From NCBI GenBank assembly GCA_947462875.1, contig CANHQJ010000007.1, positions 62,001-126,000 of the forward strand: 64,000 nucleotides of DNA. The letters run 5' to 3'. This DNA is from Verrucomicrobiia bacterium. GTDB lineage: Bacteria; Verrucomicrobiota; Verrucomicrobiia; Verrucomicrobiales; Akkermansiaceae. Both the position numbers and the translations under genes were made by a program. Position 1 is the stretch's first letter. Each line of letters opens with the position of its first letter. The notes under the pieces are model-generated. The model was not told where the DNA came from, ran no database searches, and saw only the letters and a list, made by a program, of their open reading frames with translations. Below are positions 12,501 through 19,800 of this stretch, one piece after another.

Positions 12501-13164
12501 TCAGAACCCTTGCGCTATTTGGCCCGCTCAGTGTGGATCCTCCCAGGTTGCTAAAAGTGCCTTTTCTGGCATCAAATGTGACGGTAACTGTGGCATTTTG
12601 CCCCACGTCTGCATCGGCAATCGAGACACTCGAAAAAATGGTGGCATTCGTTTGATTGTCACCGATGGTTTGCAGGCTAGCTGGTGTGACGGTCGGGGTG
12701 TTATTGACAGATGTGACATCGACAGTTCGGCTTGCTGTGTCCGAGTCCGTACCATCGCTCAGGGTTAGTCCAACCGTTACCGGGTAAACCGTGGGAGGAA
12801 CCAACAGGTTCGGGGTGGGAATGAACTGCATAGCGCGCAGACGCGTTTGCAATTGGCTGGTGCCGCTTGCCGAAAGAGTGTAGCTTCCTCCACCGTGACT
12901 TACAATGTAGGATTCTGTATTGAGACTACCGCGCGCGGATGGAGAGATCTGGATGGCGATTGTCAGAAGTGCAGAGTCAGTATCAGTGAGCGTTACATTC
13001 GGAAATACGGCTGCTCCTGAACTATTGTCATTGATGGCCAGATCCGAGGGGTCGACTCCGGCGATAACGGGGGCCGCTGCATAGACCGCGGGTGCCAGGG
13101 CAAGGGTAGCGAGTGCTACGATGGACCACAGCGACAGGAAGGATGTGAGAGAAAATTTTCGCAT
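583..13164 (-). CDS. Giant exported cadherin-like multidomain protein (4193 aa)
   Basis: A signal peptide (residues 1-29, ending PAVYA) leads a 4193-residue protein. Residues ~30-830 are tandem cadherin-like domains with VNDAP/INDNxT linkers. Residues ~830-1185 look like a right-handed beta-helix (opening DDGPGTLRQA, then many GGA-V/I-x-N-x-x-F turns). Residues ~1190-1290 look like a lamin-tail domain (ININEIFVNG, FIEIYNP). Residues ~1500-2680 and ~2680-3790 are two diverged copies of one block containing VCBS/Big-type domains (LANDxDVD, FxYTxxD). After a last cadherin-like part, the C-terminus has a Y-x-F-x-Y-S-A-D-L-V-N-W motif and ends FYRFLELPTP, common in Verrucomicrobiota exported proteins. 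The role is probably surface adhesion or matrix; the substrate is unknown. It sits 33 nt from the PPIase gene. Confidence 0.9.
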   Translation of the reverse strand: MRKFSLTSFLSLWSIVALATLALAPAVYAAAPVIAGVDPSDLAINDNSSGAAVFPNVTLTDTDSALLTIAIQISPSARGSLNTESYIVSHGGGSYTLSASGTSQLQTRLRAMQFIPTPNLLVPPTVYPVTVGLTLSDGTDSDTASRTVDVTSVNNTPTVTPASLQTIGDNQTNATIFSSVSIADADVGQNATVTVTFDARKGTFSNLGGSTLSGPNSARVLTLPTLSFSAAQTTLRALSYTPEENQVKVGQFETLAFAIAVSDGTATGNGTQNVRVDSINDAPVIDPTTARNFTISAGSTATPYGDITLTDVDVDTPTDPSSIGGGSGATGDTFTATIVISPSPYGSFSDGLFTEVSGSAGTFRYSGNRLAVQNAIRGARYLAPGTPNTYTAKLTVRDSSNAASATVDAIIVVQQPSPGMSGLQAGQTVADNTTINPFSAASFNNFGGSDRYIEITMDQDVKGTFENLGGFTKSAVPGASPVRYTYHMIANSTAATTAIRGLRFRPTANRIVTTSELVDFAIKVRNVPSPTSTVINPSDSSLSTDTLSVTVTPFNDAPTILGASEDIFINDNETATPFSVISVADTDEGGSQAITVNITLRGEDPITKAPRDGGGRLEVPSGGGFTLTEIGSAPNITYRLTGTPSVVTTRLRSLVFVPDEFRNSIGQRETIRFTIAADDSKGGTAQYTLARVTVTTLSGAPEITGIPELALQPFAVPTIAANQTMPFQVLPGLNVEDNDPTITFTVQLDNATKGTLSTTDFSTVSGSGIYTLNASPAAITTALKALVYSINPAFSFPANQPGFTTFTLTAFDGTNTTSTVYTIFTRDRNVSHIVNSTNDDGPGTLRQAVSLATSGDAIVFDFPDEDFPVTITLDDPIEVAASVQIVGSGVNKLSISGGGATGLFVVTDGATLTLEQLTLRDGASPSYGGAVAVDMGSRLIARYCEFNGNSAGQYGGAIDVFEGDLIVENCLFVGNSVEGSTAAAGGAISVFSEFTSSIVNSTFVNNRQQNASGLGGGAVYVQNSDVSLLFPFHIRHCTFKDNVDSSVSAHAILSSSNGTRVHLVNNILSTTPGATIPPGPVINVIGGGRFVSAGGNIATDGTITTYQQGGTNVILLDHPNDRRSTNPLLGPLAFNFGATRTCAPQSGSPAINNAVALAADITPGTDQRGFWRPTGSGTLRDIGAHEVETFRRININEIFVNGGAGTDFIEIYNPRDSESLDVAGLRLWIDGTLVHTFTNQVLVPGSGFAWMSTMDLNPEKGRIELRNSAGQLVHLVNYVATFSKNDVVIDTSTESINRYPRYEGGFLPHGRVVELVTGVVPGFPVTSPDEDVDGSPLGGGNAPPFAFNSPEDLPSYTVYANEVLTPDVLANEIDFDRTDTLKITELMTVPLSGIVVNQELQGITGNGQITLQDLPPGLQTITANGATVTINPDGRSITYDPRSSAVMIGLAEDETITDVWAYTILDYNETDTAQSRGIDNTKKTANIKKATAWFAVTVIGINEAPTPSPDLAATSENHVLRLMGNAPLLSSPGFNFGDLPENFQEFNSTGDPVTLLPLHPTLAVLENDNDVDSDDDKDTLILGAVHTTSVGNNLLVATSELGASVVLDIRTNRNETNIVYDPRGSAYLNSLRDGEIATDSFYYSVFDRHGARGVAKVTITVTGVNDEPVARNDDDFFVYQDITLNIPHSTLLANDTDVDTKDVGASDVVIVESVDATSQLGATVTLSGSTVVFDPRNVEAFIRLARNETLTDTFDYTIYDEKGGRSTATVTIVVEGVNQAPEADNDLLTILENQTSSRNSLTGLLSNDEDIDIDGNVPDDSPWVIAQRSVVTPLGALLNINTDGSFSYDANSSAIESLKEGEVVNETFPYTVVDNFRTTASDDEFKVFSNSSELILPVLLNDVVVGTTPTTITGYSAGLGGKLVIESANHSLRDGTVIKIQGYTGTGNYNGVHAITSLSRNTFSIDVPFSDDPSATRGTWVPWFRITSVTAADQDGIVEIVDGQSLRYTPTISYFGYETFRYTIEDGIGGQDVGTVGVNIITAGFNGFVTASDDRFIIGEDAVSVPVSVLANDGILPGGSAGLTILEVAPLSGATGTLEVINGGTALAYSPATGFTGTESFSYTVSGGGPLTATAIVSFAVVDRLNAIDAQPDNFTVVSSSINNLLPVLANDSVLPEYPITPAIIAINGLDQPVTTAAGGTLMIAGNQISYNAPASVTTDSFTYTIRDATGATTTRNVSVNIVAADASFYAVDNHYIVAAGAGPVSLPVLTNDVIVNTPGSTLTITALGIGPNAPPVPQRVAIVNGLSIQYTPPTGAATETFTYEIGNGTTDRRDARITITTVDAFATLPSAQADDYKVARNTGPHTLNVLANDIPYPDAGWRWTISALGTTSHGGAIAIINNGNSLRYTPAAEFIGLETFTYTIADRIGNTSVATVTVRVGDLFTSHDHFAVLENTAPVLMPVLANDNFLSIGSADYTISAVTATSAMGGTVSIQGAGPSNAILYQPAANFFGMDSFTYTVIDSSGGTYDEQVSVDVVKTTADRDGAVLTVQITGVNDIPVITGLADAAINDKQTINPFVNISISDLDEGGNQLQTAQFQFDTSLGTVSAPGMTLVTAGTYSITGTPAQVVAALRAVVFTPFENLALYIVPGQSSVVFTLTLDDGYVDPVLTVLVTITVTGVNDPPAPQNDVAATFENQAIRLLADATLISSPGFDFEDRAENFRDFNGGTERVVLLPPHPSVSLLANDDDVDADDDKTTILIGAIHTSAVPTNLLVTTSELGARVVLDVRENRAETSILYDPRASATLNALPQGVTIEDSFYYSVFDRHGARGIAKVTITVTGVNDLPRATDDEGFTVTEDLNLDIDAPSLLGNDTDPDNGEGGGPGESLLITSIPSTSQLGAILTLNVAQQTIRFDPTTIPVFQALARNEFIPDSFTYTTTDASGGTSTATVRLIISGVNDAPVAADDLRNILENATANVSAALGLMSNDVDVDINGTVPDDSPWIIPQRSVISPLGAALDINTDGSYRYDANSRAIDSLIQGEIAIETFPYTIIDNFRTQAADDEFKVLASSTSVALPVLANDIVIGTTPTPVAGYSVGTGGKLVIQSANHALRDGLLVRIAGYSGSGNYNGVYPITSLGRNQFSVDVPFVDDPAGTRGTWVPWLEISSVTPANKGGVVSIVAGQGLTYTPTPGFYGTETFSYAIRDGVGGQDVAEVEITVIRPEYNGRLSASNDHYLIGMGSPAETVEVLDNDGIAPGNGEYLTITAVTPLAGAAGTLNIVNGGKALSYTPSSNSFAGTESFLYTVVGRDTDTTTAVVTFEVVDRTGDLDGSADDFFVVLGSANNSLDVLANEPVMPEYPVSSQIVAIGGTPQGTAVINDNKILFTPGASLGIDTFTYTARDASGATTTRTVRVRVVADSPDFVAVNDHYIILAGSGPLTLPVLFNDGTVSEPGSTIGIVNLGLDTNAPPDPDRALIAANGLSVTYTAPATARTEVFTYETSIGQPLDLRRRVATVTVTVVESFATAPDASPNAFHVAKNSGPHELDVLANDIPLPDSGWNWTITSVSPPSQGGAVQILAGASLSYTPAAGFFGVETVNYVISDEFGRTSNATVTIRVGGMDTATDHFTVLQNSPAVVMPVLLNDDLLAAEAATYLISAVSTPSAQGGTVAIVGSGPNNAVSYTPAANFTGADSFTYTVIDKTGGTKVETVRVLVVPTLADRDGGVLTMRITGVNDVPVVVGLANRAITDKQTVKPFETIDISDLDEWGNQLQRVTVSFNPTKGTMSAPGMTLVSAGTYTKDGTPAQVTAALRAMVFTPFENIIDYINPGQEDVAFQLTVTDFWVPSPLQFTTLVTVTPVNDAPTIITPIPNQFAHVNAMPTVINLLFHFADVDDSVSGGQIVWTVTQNTNPSLFASTVINAPTKQLTFNYAPNQVGFSDITLRGTDRGGLFVETSFRVTVEGPPVIVLPPGESSPFAATLISSNGSVRTYRQAFRIENPGTLPVTSFIVHITDLNQPVSNISFINAEYSTNENGTLTNFADDTRSSSGVTRLARSSSAHDAKYSLGIAPGGSVVVHLTYQASTINPIAIRPTLRVSLTMAAPVGAIGATTITQTPAGAMLITTNLAANKIYQFQYSADLVNWTNWTTPIAASAFPRQIQFLDDGSVTMVRPLEAPRRFYRFLELPTP

Positions 13165-13197
13165 GACTAGAGAAGGAATGGGATGAATGTGTGGAAA

Positions 13198-14181
13198 TTA
13201 GGGCTCGGCAAAAACAGGGTCTTGGGAGGGAGTTTTTTTGTACTGAAGCTGCTGGATGAGCTTGTCGTCGATGGTGGCGGGGTGGGCATCCTGCCAGGAT
13301 TTTTTGAGTTCTTTTTCCAGTGCCTCGCGCTTTTGTGCCAGCACGGCATTGGCGATGGAGCTGCGGAAACGGCCTTCCAGTGGTTGCACGGCGGGTTCGC
13401 GGAAATCGAGTTTGCGCAGGAGATAATAGCCGTCACTCGCCTCGATGACTTCGCTGATGTCGCCCACGGCTTTCAGCGAGAAGGCTGCTTTGATCACTTC
13501 GTCGGGCCAGCGGTAGCCGGAGGCACCTGCCTGCATCCAACCGACATCTCCGCCCTTGAAGCGGCTGGTCGCTTCTTCCGAATACTCCATGGCCAGCGCG
13601 CCAAATCCGGTGACTTCGGGAGAGAGTTCCTTTGCGAGGGAGCGAGCGTTTTCCATCTTTGCGCGGATCTCCTTGCGCTTTGCTTCATCGGTATGGCGGG
13701 TCACCGCAAGATGGAGCAGGGCAAGTTGCAGTTGCGCGGGGCGGCTGTAGGTGGCCTTTTTGTTCTGATAAAATTCCTCGATTTCGGCATCCGTCACTTT
13801 GAGTTCGGCCAGGCGTTTTTCCAGCTCTTGCTCGTGAAGCCGACCGATGAGCAGATTTTCCCACTGCCGGCGCAGTTCGCGGTCTTTGTCGAGCCCCAGT
13901 TGATGAGCCTGTTCCAGTGCGGTGAGGCGATCCACGGTGGCGGGGATGAACTTGCTGGCATCGGCCGCGATAGGATTGCGGCGTTTTGCCAGGTCATCCA
14001 GATCGGCTTGCAGTTCCGCGAGATGGATCTGCTGCGAACCTACCCGGATGGCCGCGGGCTCGGCGTTGCTCACGGGGGCTTTTTTCGAGCCACAGGAAGC
14101 CGTCAGTCCCGCGAGGCAGGCAAGGCTCGCCACATGCGGCAGGCATGAGGTCAGCGAGCGTATGGAAATTCTTGGTAACAT
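13198..14181 (-). CDS. Parvulin-type peptidyl-prolyl isomerase lipoprotein (PpiC/SurA/PrsA-like)
   Basis: A 327-aa protein. The N-terminus is a signal with a near-lipobox LTASC (Cys30), so a lipid-anchored periplasmic protein is likely. A helical SurA-N-like stretch (~45-140) precedes a parvulin domain (~145-270) with the family pattern F-x-x-x-A-x-x-Y-S-E...G-G-D-V-G-W and S-x-x-V-x-x-x-x-G-Y-Y-L-L. A charged helical tail follows. The family isomerises peptidyl-prolyl bonds and chaperones envelope proteins. It lies between the 878-aa and 4193-aa genes (20 and 33 nt gaps), so a dedicated foldase for these large exported proteins is a reasonable inference. No Shine-Dalgarno sequence is seen; the ATG at 14181 directly precedes the signal. 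Confidence 0.88.
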   Translation of the reverse strand: MLPRISIRSLTSCLPHVASLACLAGLTASCGSKKAPVSNAEPAAIRVGSQQIHLAELQADLDDLAKRRNPIAADASKFIPATVDRLTALEQAHQLGLDKDRELRRQWENLLIGRLHEQELEKRLAELKVTDAEIEEFYQNKKATYSRPAQLQLALLHLAVTRHTDEAKRKEIRAKMENARSLAKELSPEVTGFGALAMEYSEEATSRFKGGDVGWMQAGASGYRWPDEVIKAAFSLKAVGDISEVIEASDGYYLLRKLDFREPAVQPLEGRFRSSIANAVLAQKREALEKELKKSWQDAHPATIDDKLIQQLQYKKTPSQDPVFAEP

Positions 14182-14201
14182 GGAATGAAAAGGGAAATCA
14201 C

Positions 14202-16838
14202 TTAGGGACGCTCTGTCACACGCACACGCATGAAGGGCATTTCCTTGTTTTCGACATTCAGCACGCGATAGCGGACGCGGCCACGGTTCTGATCGGCCAC
14301 GGGCAGGGTCATGGGCGTGAAATGGGAGGGATCACTCTGCCATGTCGCAAGATCGGAGGACCGCTCCACGACATATTCCAAACGAGTATCGTTCAGGCGT
14401 TTGGTGAATTCGAAATACCAACCACCAGCGTCGCGGGCGAGGCGTGGGTTGATCAGCTCGCGCTCCTGGGCGGAGACGCCGTCGCTCAGATTCACGCCGT
14501 AGGAAAAGGCGTATTCCAGAAGCACTTGCAGACCTGTGCGCGGAGAAACCGCCGTGCCGGTAACCGGCGGGTTCACGTTTGCGAGCTGTTGGCTGGACCA
14601 ACTGGCGAGAGTTTGTTCCTCCGAGAGCAGGGTCATGCCTGCCGAGGGGGAGTTTCCAAGAAGGTAAAGGCTATTCGTTGAGGGGCGAAGTGACACTCTC
14701 AGCAGCTTGCTTTTTTCAGCGCCCGCCAACTCTCCGCCTTTGAGGGCGAAAATCTCAATGTAGCGATGGGTTTCATGCGCAGCAAATGTCACCAAGGTGG
14801 AGAAGGCGGTGTAGTCCGTGCCTGCGATGGCGCCGCTGACATCAAGGCGCACTTGAATTTGGCTGCTGTTCGCGGCTGTGCGGGTAATCACGAAATAGCC
14901 GGGCTGGCCATTGGCGATGGCAACTTTATCATCCGCGGCGATGTTGAAGCGCTGCTGGGCATCGATGATTTGGATTTGCCCAGAGGGGCTAGTTCCTGTG
15001 ACGTAGCTTGCGCCAGTGGCGATGCTGAGTTGCATGACCTCAGTTCCTTCAGTTAGGCCATCGATCAACGGTGCAATTACGAGATTCGCGGTGCTGCTGC
15101 CGGCCGCAAATGTGATCGAGGCGGGAATGAGTGTGTAGTCCACTCCATTGCTGGCGCTGCCGGACACGGTCAGAGCGACAGTGAGTGGCTGGGTGGCTGG
15201 GCCTCTGCGGCGGAAGGTGAGGGGTGCGGTGGAAAAGGCTTCTTCCAGAGCTACCGTAGGCCAGCCCTCGATCGATACCGAGGGGAGTCCGGTGACGGCA
15301 CCGAGCAGAAGTTGTCCGGTGGACCAGAGGCGGTGGAGGTCATCCTGCACGAGAGTCGCGCCTTCCAGGCGGACGGTCGCATCGGCAAACGTGGAGCCTG
15401 TTCCGGAAAAATTCATGCGGATTTCCGTGCCGCCGCTGATGGCTTGCACCGAGAGGTAGGAGTTGAGGTTGCCGGTTTTGCCATGGAGCAAGCTGCTGAG
15501 ATCGATCACATCCTGAACGGTGCTGAAGTCCTCGATGATTTCCACGCCGGATTTGTTGACAATGAACATGTCTTGTCCGTTGCCACCGCGCAGGCGGTTG
15601 ACGCCGCGACCACCGTGGAGGATATCGTCCTGCGCACTGCCGCGCAGGGTGTCATTCACATCACCGCCGATGAGGAAATGCTTGCCTCCACCGATGGCGC
15701 TGATGCTGACGGGTAGTGTCTCCGCGCGCTGGTCCCAGATGGTCCAGCCGTAGCTGCTGCCCAGGAAATAGAACAGGGAGGATTCGATGAAATTTCCGCT
15801 GAGCACGTTTTCGCGCATGCTCCAGTAAGCGGCGAAAATCGTGTTTTCCTGACGCCACCATGCCGGAGCTTGTGCCACGGTTGGTTCTTCGGTGCCGGGG
15901 GAAAATACGTCCAGGTCTACATCAAAGGTCTGAGGCGCTGAGGTGCCATCGTTCAGAGACACGGAAAGAGTGGTTTGAGCTACCGCAGGATCATTTTGTA
16001 TAAACAGAACCTTGCCATCGAGGATGTTCTGCTGGGTGAAGGTGGCGCCTGAGATCAGAGGGGTGAGGTTTGTTCCTCCATTGTCAAAAAACAGGCCACC
16101 GCCCGCAGGCAAATGAGTGAGGGTAAAAACCAGCCCCGTGGGAGCGGTGTTCGCATCAATGGCACGGAGCCAAACGCCGTTTTCCGAGGAAGCGTAGGCG
16201 GCGAGTTCCTTGGTCAGCAGGGTGGGAACCCGATTGTCGCGATTCGGATCCGCGCCGTTCAGATAGGCTTGCAAGTTCGTCCAGCCATCACCGCTGCGAT
16301 CGAGGTGGGCATCGGGCACTTGCCAGTCGAGACCATGCTCTTTCTCCCACCAATCGGGCATGCCGTCGCCATCAGTATCCTCCAGTGCCTGCCCCGTGCG
16401 CAAATCGATGCGGTAGGTGGCAGCACGGGAGCTTTGCAGCAGATTGAGAAAATCCGCATCTCCCGAGATCACTTCCACAGGCGAGCCGTTGATGGTGATG
16501 GAAACGAATTCATAACGCGTTTCTCCCGGTGTGAGAGGAACGACTTCGGGGTCCACTGTCAGACCAGAGGTAAACGCCTGATGGGGGATGGGCAGGCGGT
16601 AGGAGTAGGTGCCCTGAATGTCCTCCAGTTGGGTGGTGTAGGTGAACTGTTGGCCGCCCTGATCACGGAGGGTCCAGGTCAGTGTGCCCTCGGTGAGTTG
16701 GTGTTCGTGACCGTTGGCGCGGTGCAGGACCTTGCCGTAAATCACGGTGGAAGGTTCCGGCACCACGGTGCTCCCCAGCTCCGATGCGTAGGCAATCGAA
16801 GTGAAAACGGTCAGGCAGGAAAAAAGAATGGTTTTCAT
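14202..16838 (-). CDS. Exported Calx-beta / RTX-like multidomain protein (878 aa)
   Basis: The ATG at 16838 was chosen because MKTILFSCLTVFTSIAYA is a clean signal peptide; the frame is open further upstream but would overlap the end of the preceding gene. Near residue 153 is a thrombospondin-3-like calcium motif (DTDGDGMPDWWEKEHGL). A CSPG/cadherin-like part follows (~220-320), then RTX-like nonapeptides (~380-430: GGDVNDTLRGSAQDDILHGG) with DFSTVQDVIDLS after them, as in type I secreted proteins. Calx-beta-type domains come next (~524-612 and ~630-725). The C-terminus (~770-878) has Y-x-V-E-R-S-S-D-L-A-T-W and ends VRVTERP. It is probably calcium-binding and extracellular. The start is 19 nt from the preceding stop and the stop is 20 nt from the PPIase start. 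Confidence 0.88.
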   Translation of the reverse strand: MKTILFSCLTVFTSIAYASELGSTVVPEPSTVIYGKVLHRANGHEHQLTEGTLTWTLRDQGGQQFTYTTQLEDIQGTYSYRLPIPHQAFTSGLTVDPEVVPLTPGETRYEFVSITINGSPVEVISGDADFLNLLQSSRAATYRIDLRTGQALEDTDGDGMPDWWEKEHGLDWQVPDAHLDRSGDGWTNLQAYLNGADPNRDNRVPTLLTKELAAYASSENGVWLRAIDANTAPTGLVFTLTHLPAGGGLFFDNGGTNLTPLISGATFTQQNILDGKVLFIQNDPAVAQTTLSVSLNDGTSAPQTFDVDLDVFSPGTEEPTVAQAPAWWRQENTIFAAYWSMRENVLSGNFIESSLFYFLGSSYGWTIWDQRAETLPVSISAIGGGKHFLIGGDVNDTLRGSAQDDILHGGRGVNRLRGGNGQDMFIVNKSGVEIIEDFSTVQDVIDLSSLLHGKTGNLNSYLSVQAISGGTEIRMNFSGTGSTFADATVRLEGATLVQDDLHRLWSTGQLLLGAVTGLPSVSIEGWPTVALEEAFSTAPLTFRRRGPATQPLTVALTVSGSASNGVDYTLIPASITFAAGSSTANLVIAPLIDGLTEGTEVMQLSIATGASYVTGTSPSGQIQIIDAQQRFNIAADDKVAIANGQPGYFVITRTAANSSQIQVRLDVSGAIAGTDYTAFSTLVTFAAHETHRYIEIFALKGGELAGAEKSKLLRVSLRPSTNSLYLLGNSPSAGMTLLSEEQTLASWSSQQLANVNPPVTGTAVSPRTGLQVLLEYAFSYGVNLSDGVSAQERELINPRLARDAGGWYFEFTKRLNDTRLEYVVERSSDLATWQSDPSHFTPMTLPVADQNRGRVRYRVLNVENKEMPFMRVRVTERP

Positions 16839-16857
16839 GAAGTTCGCTGGGGTGGGA

Positions 16858-19800
16858 TTAGTTTCCGGACATGCCATAGGTCTGGAAGTAGAGTTTGATG
16901 TCGGTGATGTTATCGATAAAGGTATCCAAGCCCGCATCGGCATCGGCCCGCAGGGTCCTGCCGGGGATGATGAGCAGCCAGCGGGTGTTCCAGACGGAGC
17001 GACCGATGAGGCGGGTGTCGAATGTCATTTCGCCCTCCTCGAAGTGTCCACTGTCAGGATACGCGCGGAAGCTGGAGAAGCGACGCAGCTCGCCATCGGT
17101 GCCGCCCAGGGTATCAAGCGGACGCCACAAAGGATCATTCAGATTGGACTCGGTGATGGGGTAGGGAACGGGAATTTTCTGGTCCAGAATTTTCCACATG
17201 CGGACACCGAGATTGTCATCGTCAGGATACATCATCACATCCGAGCCCACCGGCACTAGATAAACGCGCGGAGTTTGTGAGAGACCGGAATCGAAGCCTT
17301 CGCTCACGTAGCCCTCGAACCAAGCGCCCACGGAGGCGATCTTTGTGGTGAAATTGGTGGGATCGTAGGAATTGTCACCACCGGCGAGAGACTGGCCGAA
17401 GAAGTTCTTACCGGACATCACCATGGAGGTGAAATCGATGACCAGTCCCGGCTCTTTCACGGCAGGATCGTAGGCGGAGAACGGACGGCAGTAGCGGCGG
17501 AACTCGGGCATATCCCAGAGGTTATCCACTTTTTTCGCAGCGAGAGCGTCACGCCATGCCTCATTCCCATCTTCTTCGGGAGCGATGCGGAAAAGCTCGC
17601 CCCGCAGCGAGAAGCGCCCGGTTTCCTGTTGTGTATTATTCAGACCCAATTGCCCTTTCAGAACCGTGAAGTTTTCTCTCAGCGTGGCCAGGTGTTCGGC
17701 CAAACCGCCGTATCCTTGCGATGGCTGATCACCGTCCACGTAACCGATGTTTCTCTCCCTTACGATCTTGGTCAACATCAGTTGGGCCGAGCCTGGATCA
17801 TCGGCAGGCAGGTTGGTTTCGTAGTCGTAGGCTTTTGCTGCCAGATAAACGTAACGGGCGGCAAGGTTGAATGCCTCATTGTAGCGATCGAGTGCCGCAT
17901 TGCGCGACACGCGGAAGCTCATGTCGGTATAGCGACTGCGCTGCACCAATTCGGCCACGCGTTTGTTGTAGGCCTCGCGTTCATCGATCAGGCGGGCACC
18001 GCGTTGCAGCGTGGCGCGGTAGCGATCTGACATTTCACGCAGTGCTTCTTGCTGACGGTAAACCTCGACACGAAGAATCGCTTCATCGCCGATCATGTTT
18101 TCCAGTTCGACGAGTGATTGTTTGAGCGCAAGGTTTCGCTCGAAGCCGTCAATTTCATAGTCGAGGCCCATGTCGATCAGGCTCTTGCCGAGTTCTGCAG
18201 CATCGATAACTCCCTTGGTGGCGACAACACCCGCTTTGAGCTGACCCTTGATGATTTCGCCAGCGGTGTAGCTTGCACCACGAACGGCAGAGAGAGCATC
18301 ACCGGGAGAGAAGGAGAAACCAGCTGTTGGCAGATTTTCCGGAATGAATTTGGCGGGAATCGCAGTAATATCGGGAGTTAGATCAGCGAAGAAATCGAGT
18401 GTGTTCGATAACGACTTCAAGCCTACCAAGGCCGTTCCCAGCACCGTATTGCTTGCGATTTTACCCGCGAGTTTGGCGCGGATGTCGCTATCGGCTTCGA
18501 GTTGTGCGGCGATGAGGCGGAGTTGACGCACGATAGGTCCTTGGAAGGCATCCCAGGCGGCGATGGATTTGGCCAGCTCGGCTTCTTGCTGAATCATCGT
18601 AGAGATATGCATTTGCAATTCTCCGGGCGAGGAGCGTTGACCCCAGTCGGCTGATGCCTCGAAGGTGTAACCCGACGCCTTGATGGGGAGATTCATGTTC
18701 GTGAGGGCCACCCTTGCGGAGCTGCTGTCAAACGTAATGCCATTGCTGCCTGTGGTGACATAGTTCACGCCATTGAAGTTAGCAAACCAGTCGGCAGGAT
18801 TGTTTGAACTGAAGGAGGCGGAATAATTGGCGCGGAATTGGGCACCGATGAACTTGGGGAAGTTACTGGAAATATTGGTCAGGTCGGAAATGAAACCTGC
18901 CGTCATGCCGGGGACCGTGCGTGCTGTGATTTCGCGCGACTGCCTGTCCACATACATGTAGAGGCCGGTATCTGGTCCTGTGTAACCAGCGGGATAGGCG
19001 CGACCCGATCCGATGGTGCCGGAGTAAGGCGTGCCGAAAATTTCGATCAGCTCATTGCGGTAGGCCATGTCCTGCTCGAAAACATCGCGCCGGAAATCGA
19101 TTTCGTTGCTCTCGTTGTCGCGGATCCGTGTTTGGAAGGTGGTGGCATTGTTGTATACCATGGCGGCGTTGGCGAGAGAGGCCGCGGCGCGTCTGTAGAT
19201 CTGCTCAAAATGGGCTACACCCTGAATTCCCGATCCTACTATGAGATAATTTGGATCGATGTCGAACGGAACCGTATTGCTGGACAAGCCCAGTGGATTA
19301 TAGCCGTCATTGGCTTCATCGAAGGTTTGTTGCACCGCATTCAGCTGGGCGGAGACCACGGCGATGTCCTTGACTGTGGTGCGATCCACCTTGCGGATAC
19401 CAGTGAAGCTGGTGTTCGGGTGCTGCGAGGGGATCAGGGCATTGGCGGTGACCCAGTCGAAGTAGGCACCTTGGCCGGCTCTGCGAGCCCAGCCCTCCAC
19501 GCCCCAGGCGCGGCGCTGATCGTTATCGATGTAGCCTTGCCACTGCGATTCCGGGTCTTCTACATAGCTCTGACGATAGGTCAGATTGACAATTTCCGCG
19601 CCGGATTTTGCCTTGGCCGCGGCGACTTGGGCGAATTTCCGTTCATCGAGGAAATCCACATCCATGACGATGTCCATCAGATTATACATCTCGGAACGGG
19701 ATACCCAATTGAAGAAGGGATTATTGAGCAGACCATACTGGCCCTTGGCGGCGGTCAGGTAGTGGCCCCAGGCATCGCCGTGACCCTGAGGGAAAAGGAT

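Noticed and set aside
670-12768. Long plus-strand open frames opposite the 4193-aa gene (for example 5983-9162)
   Set aside because: They are antisense shadows caused by the codon composition of the repetitive minus-strand gene; no signal, motif or family pattern is seen.
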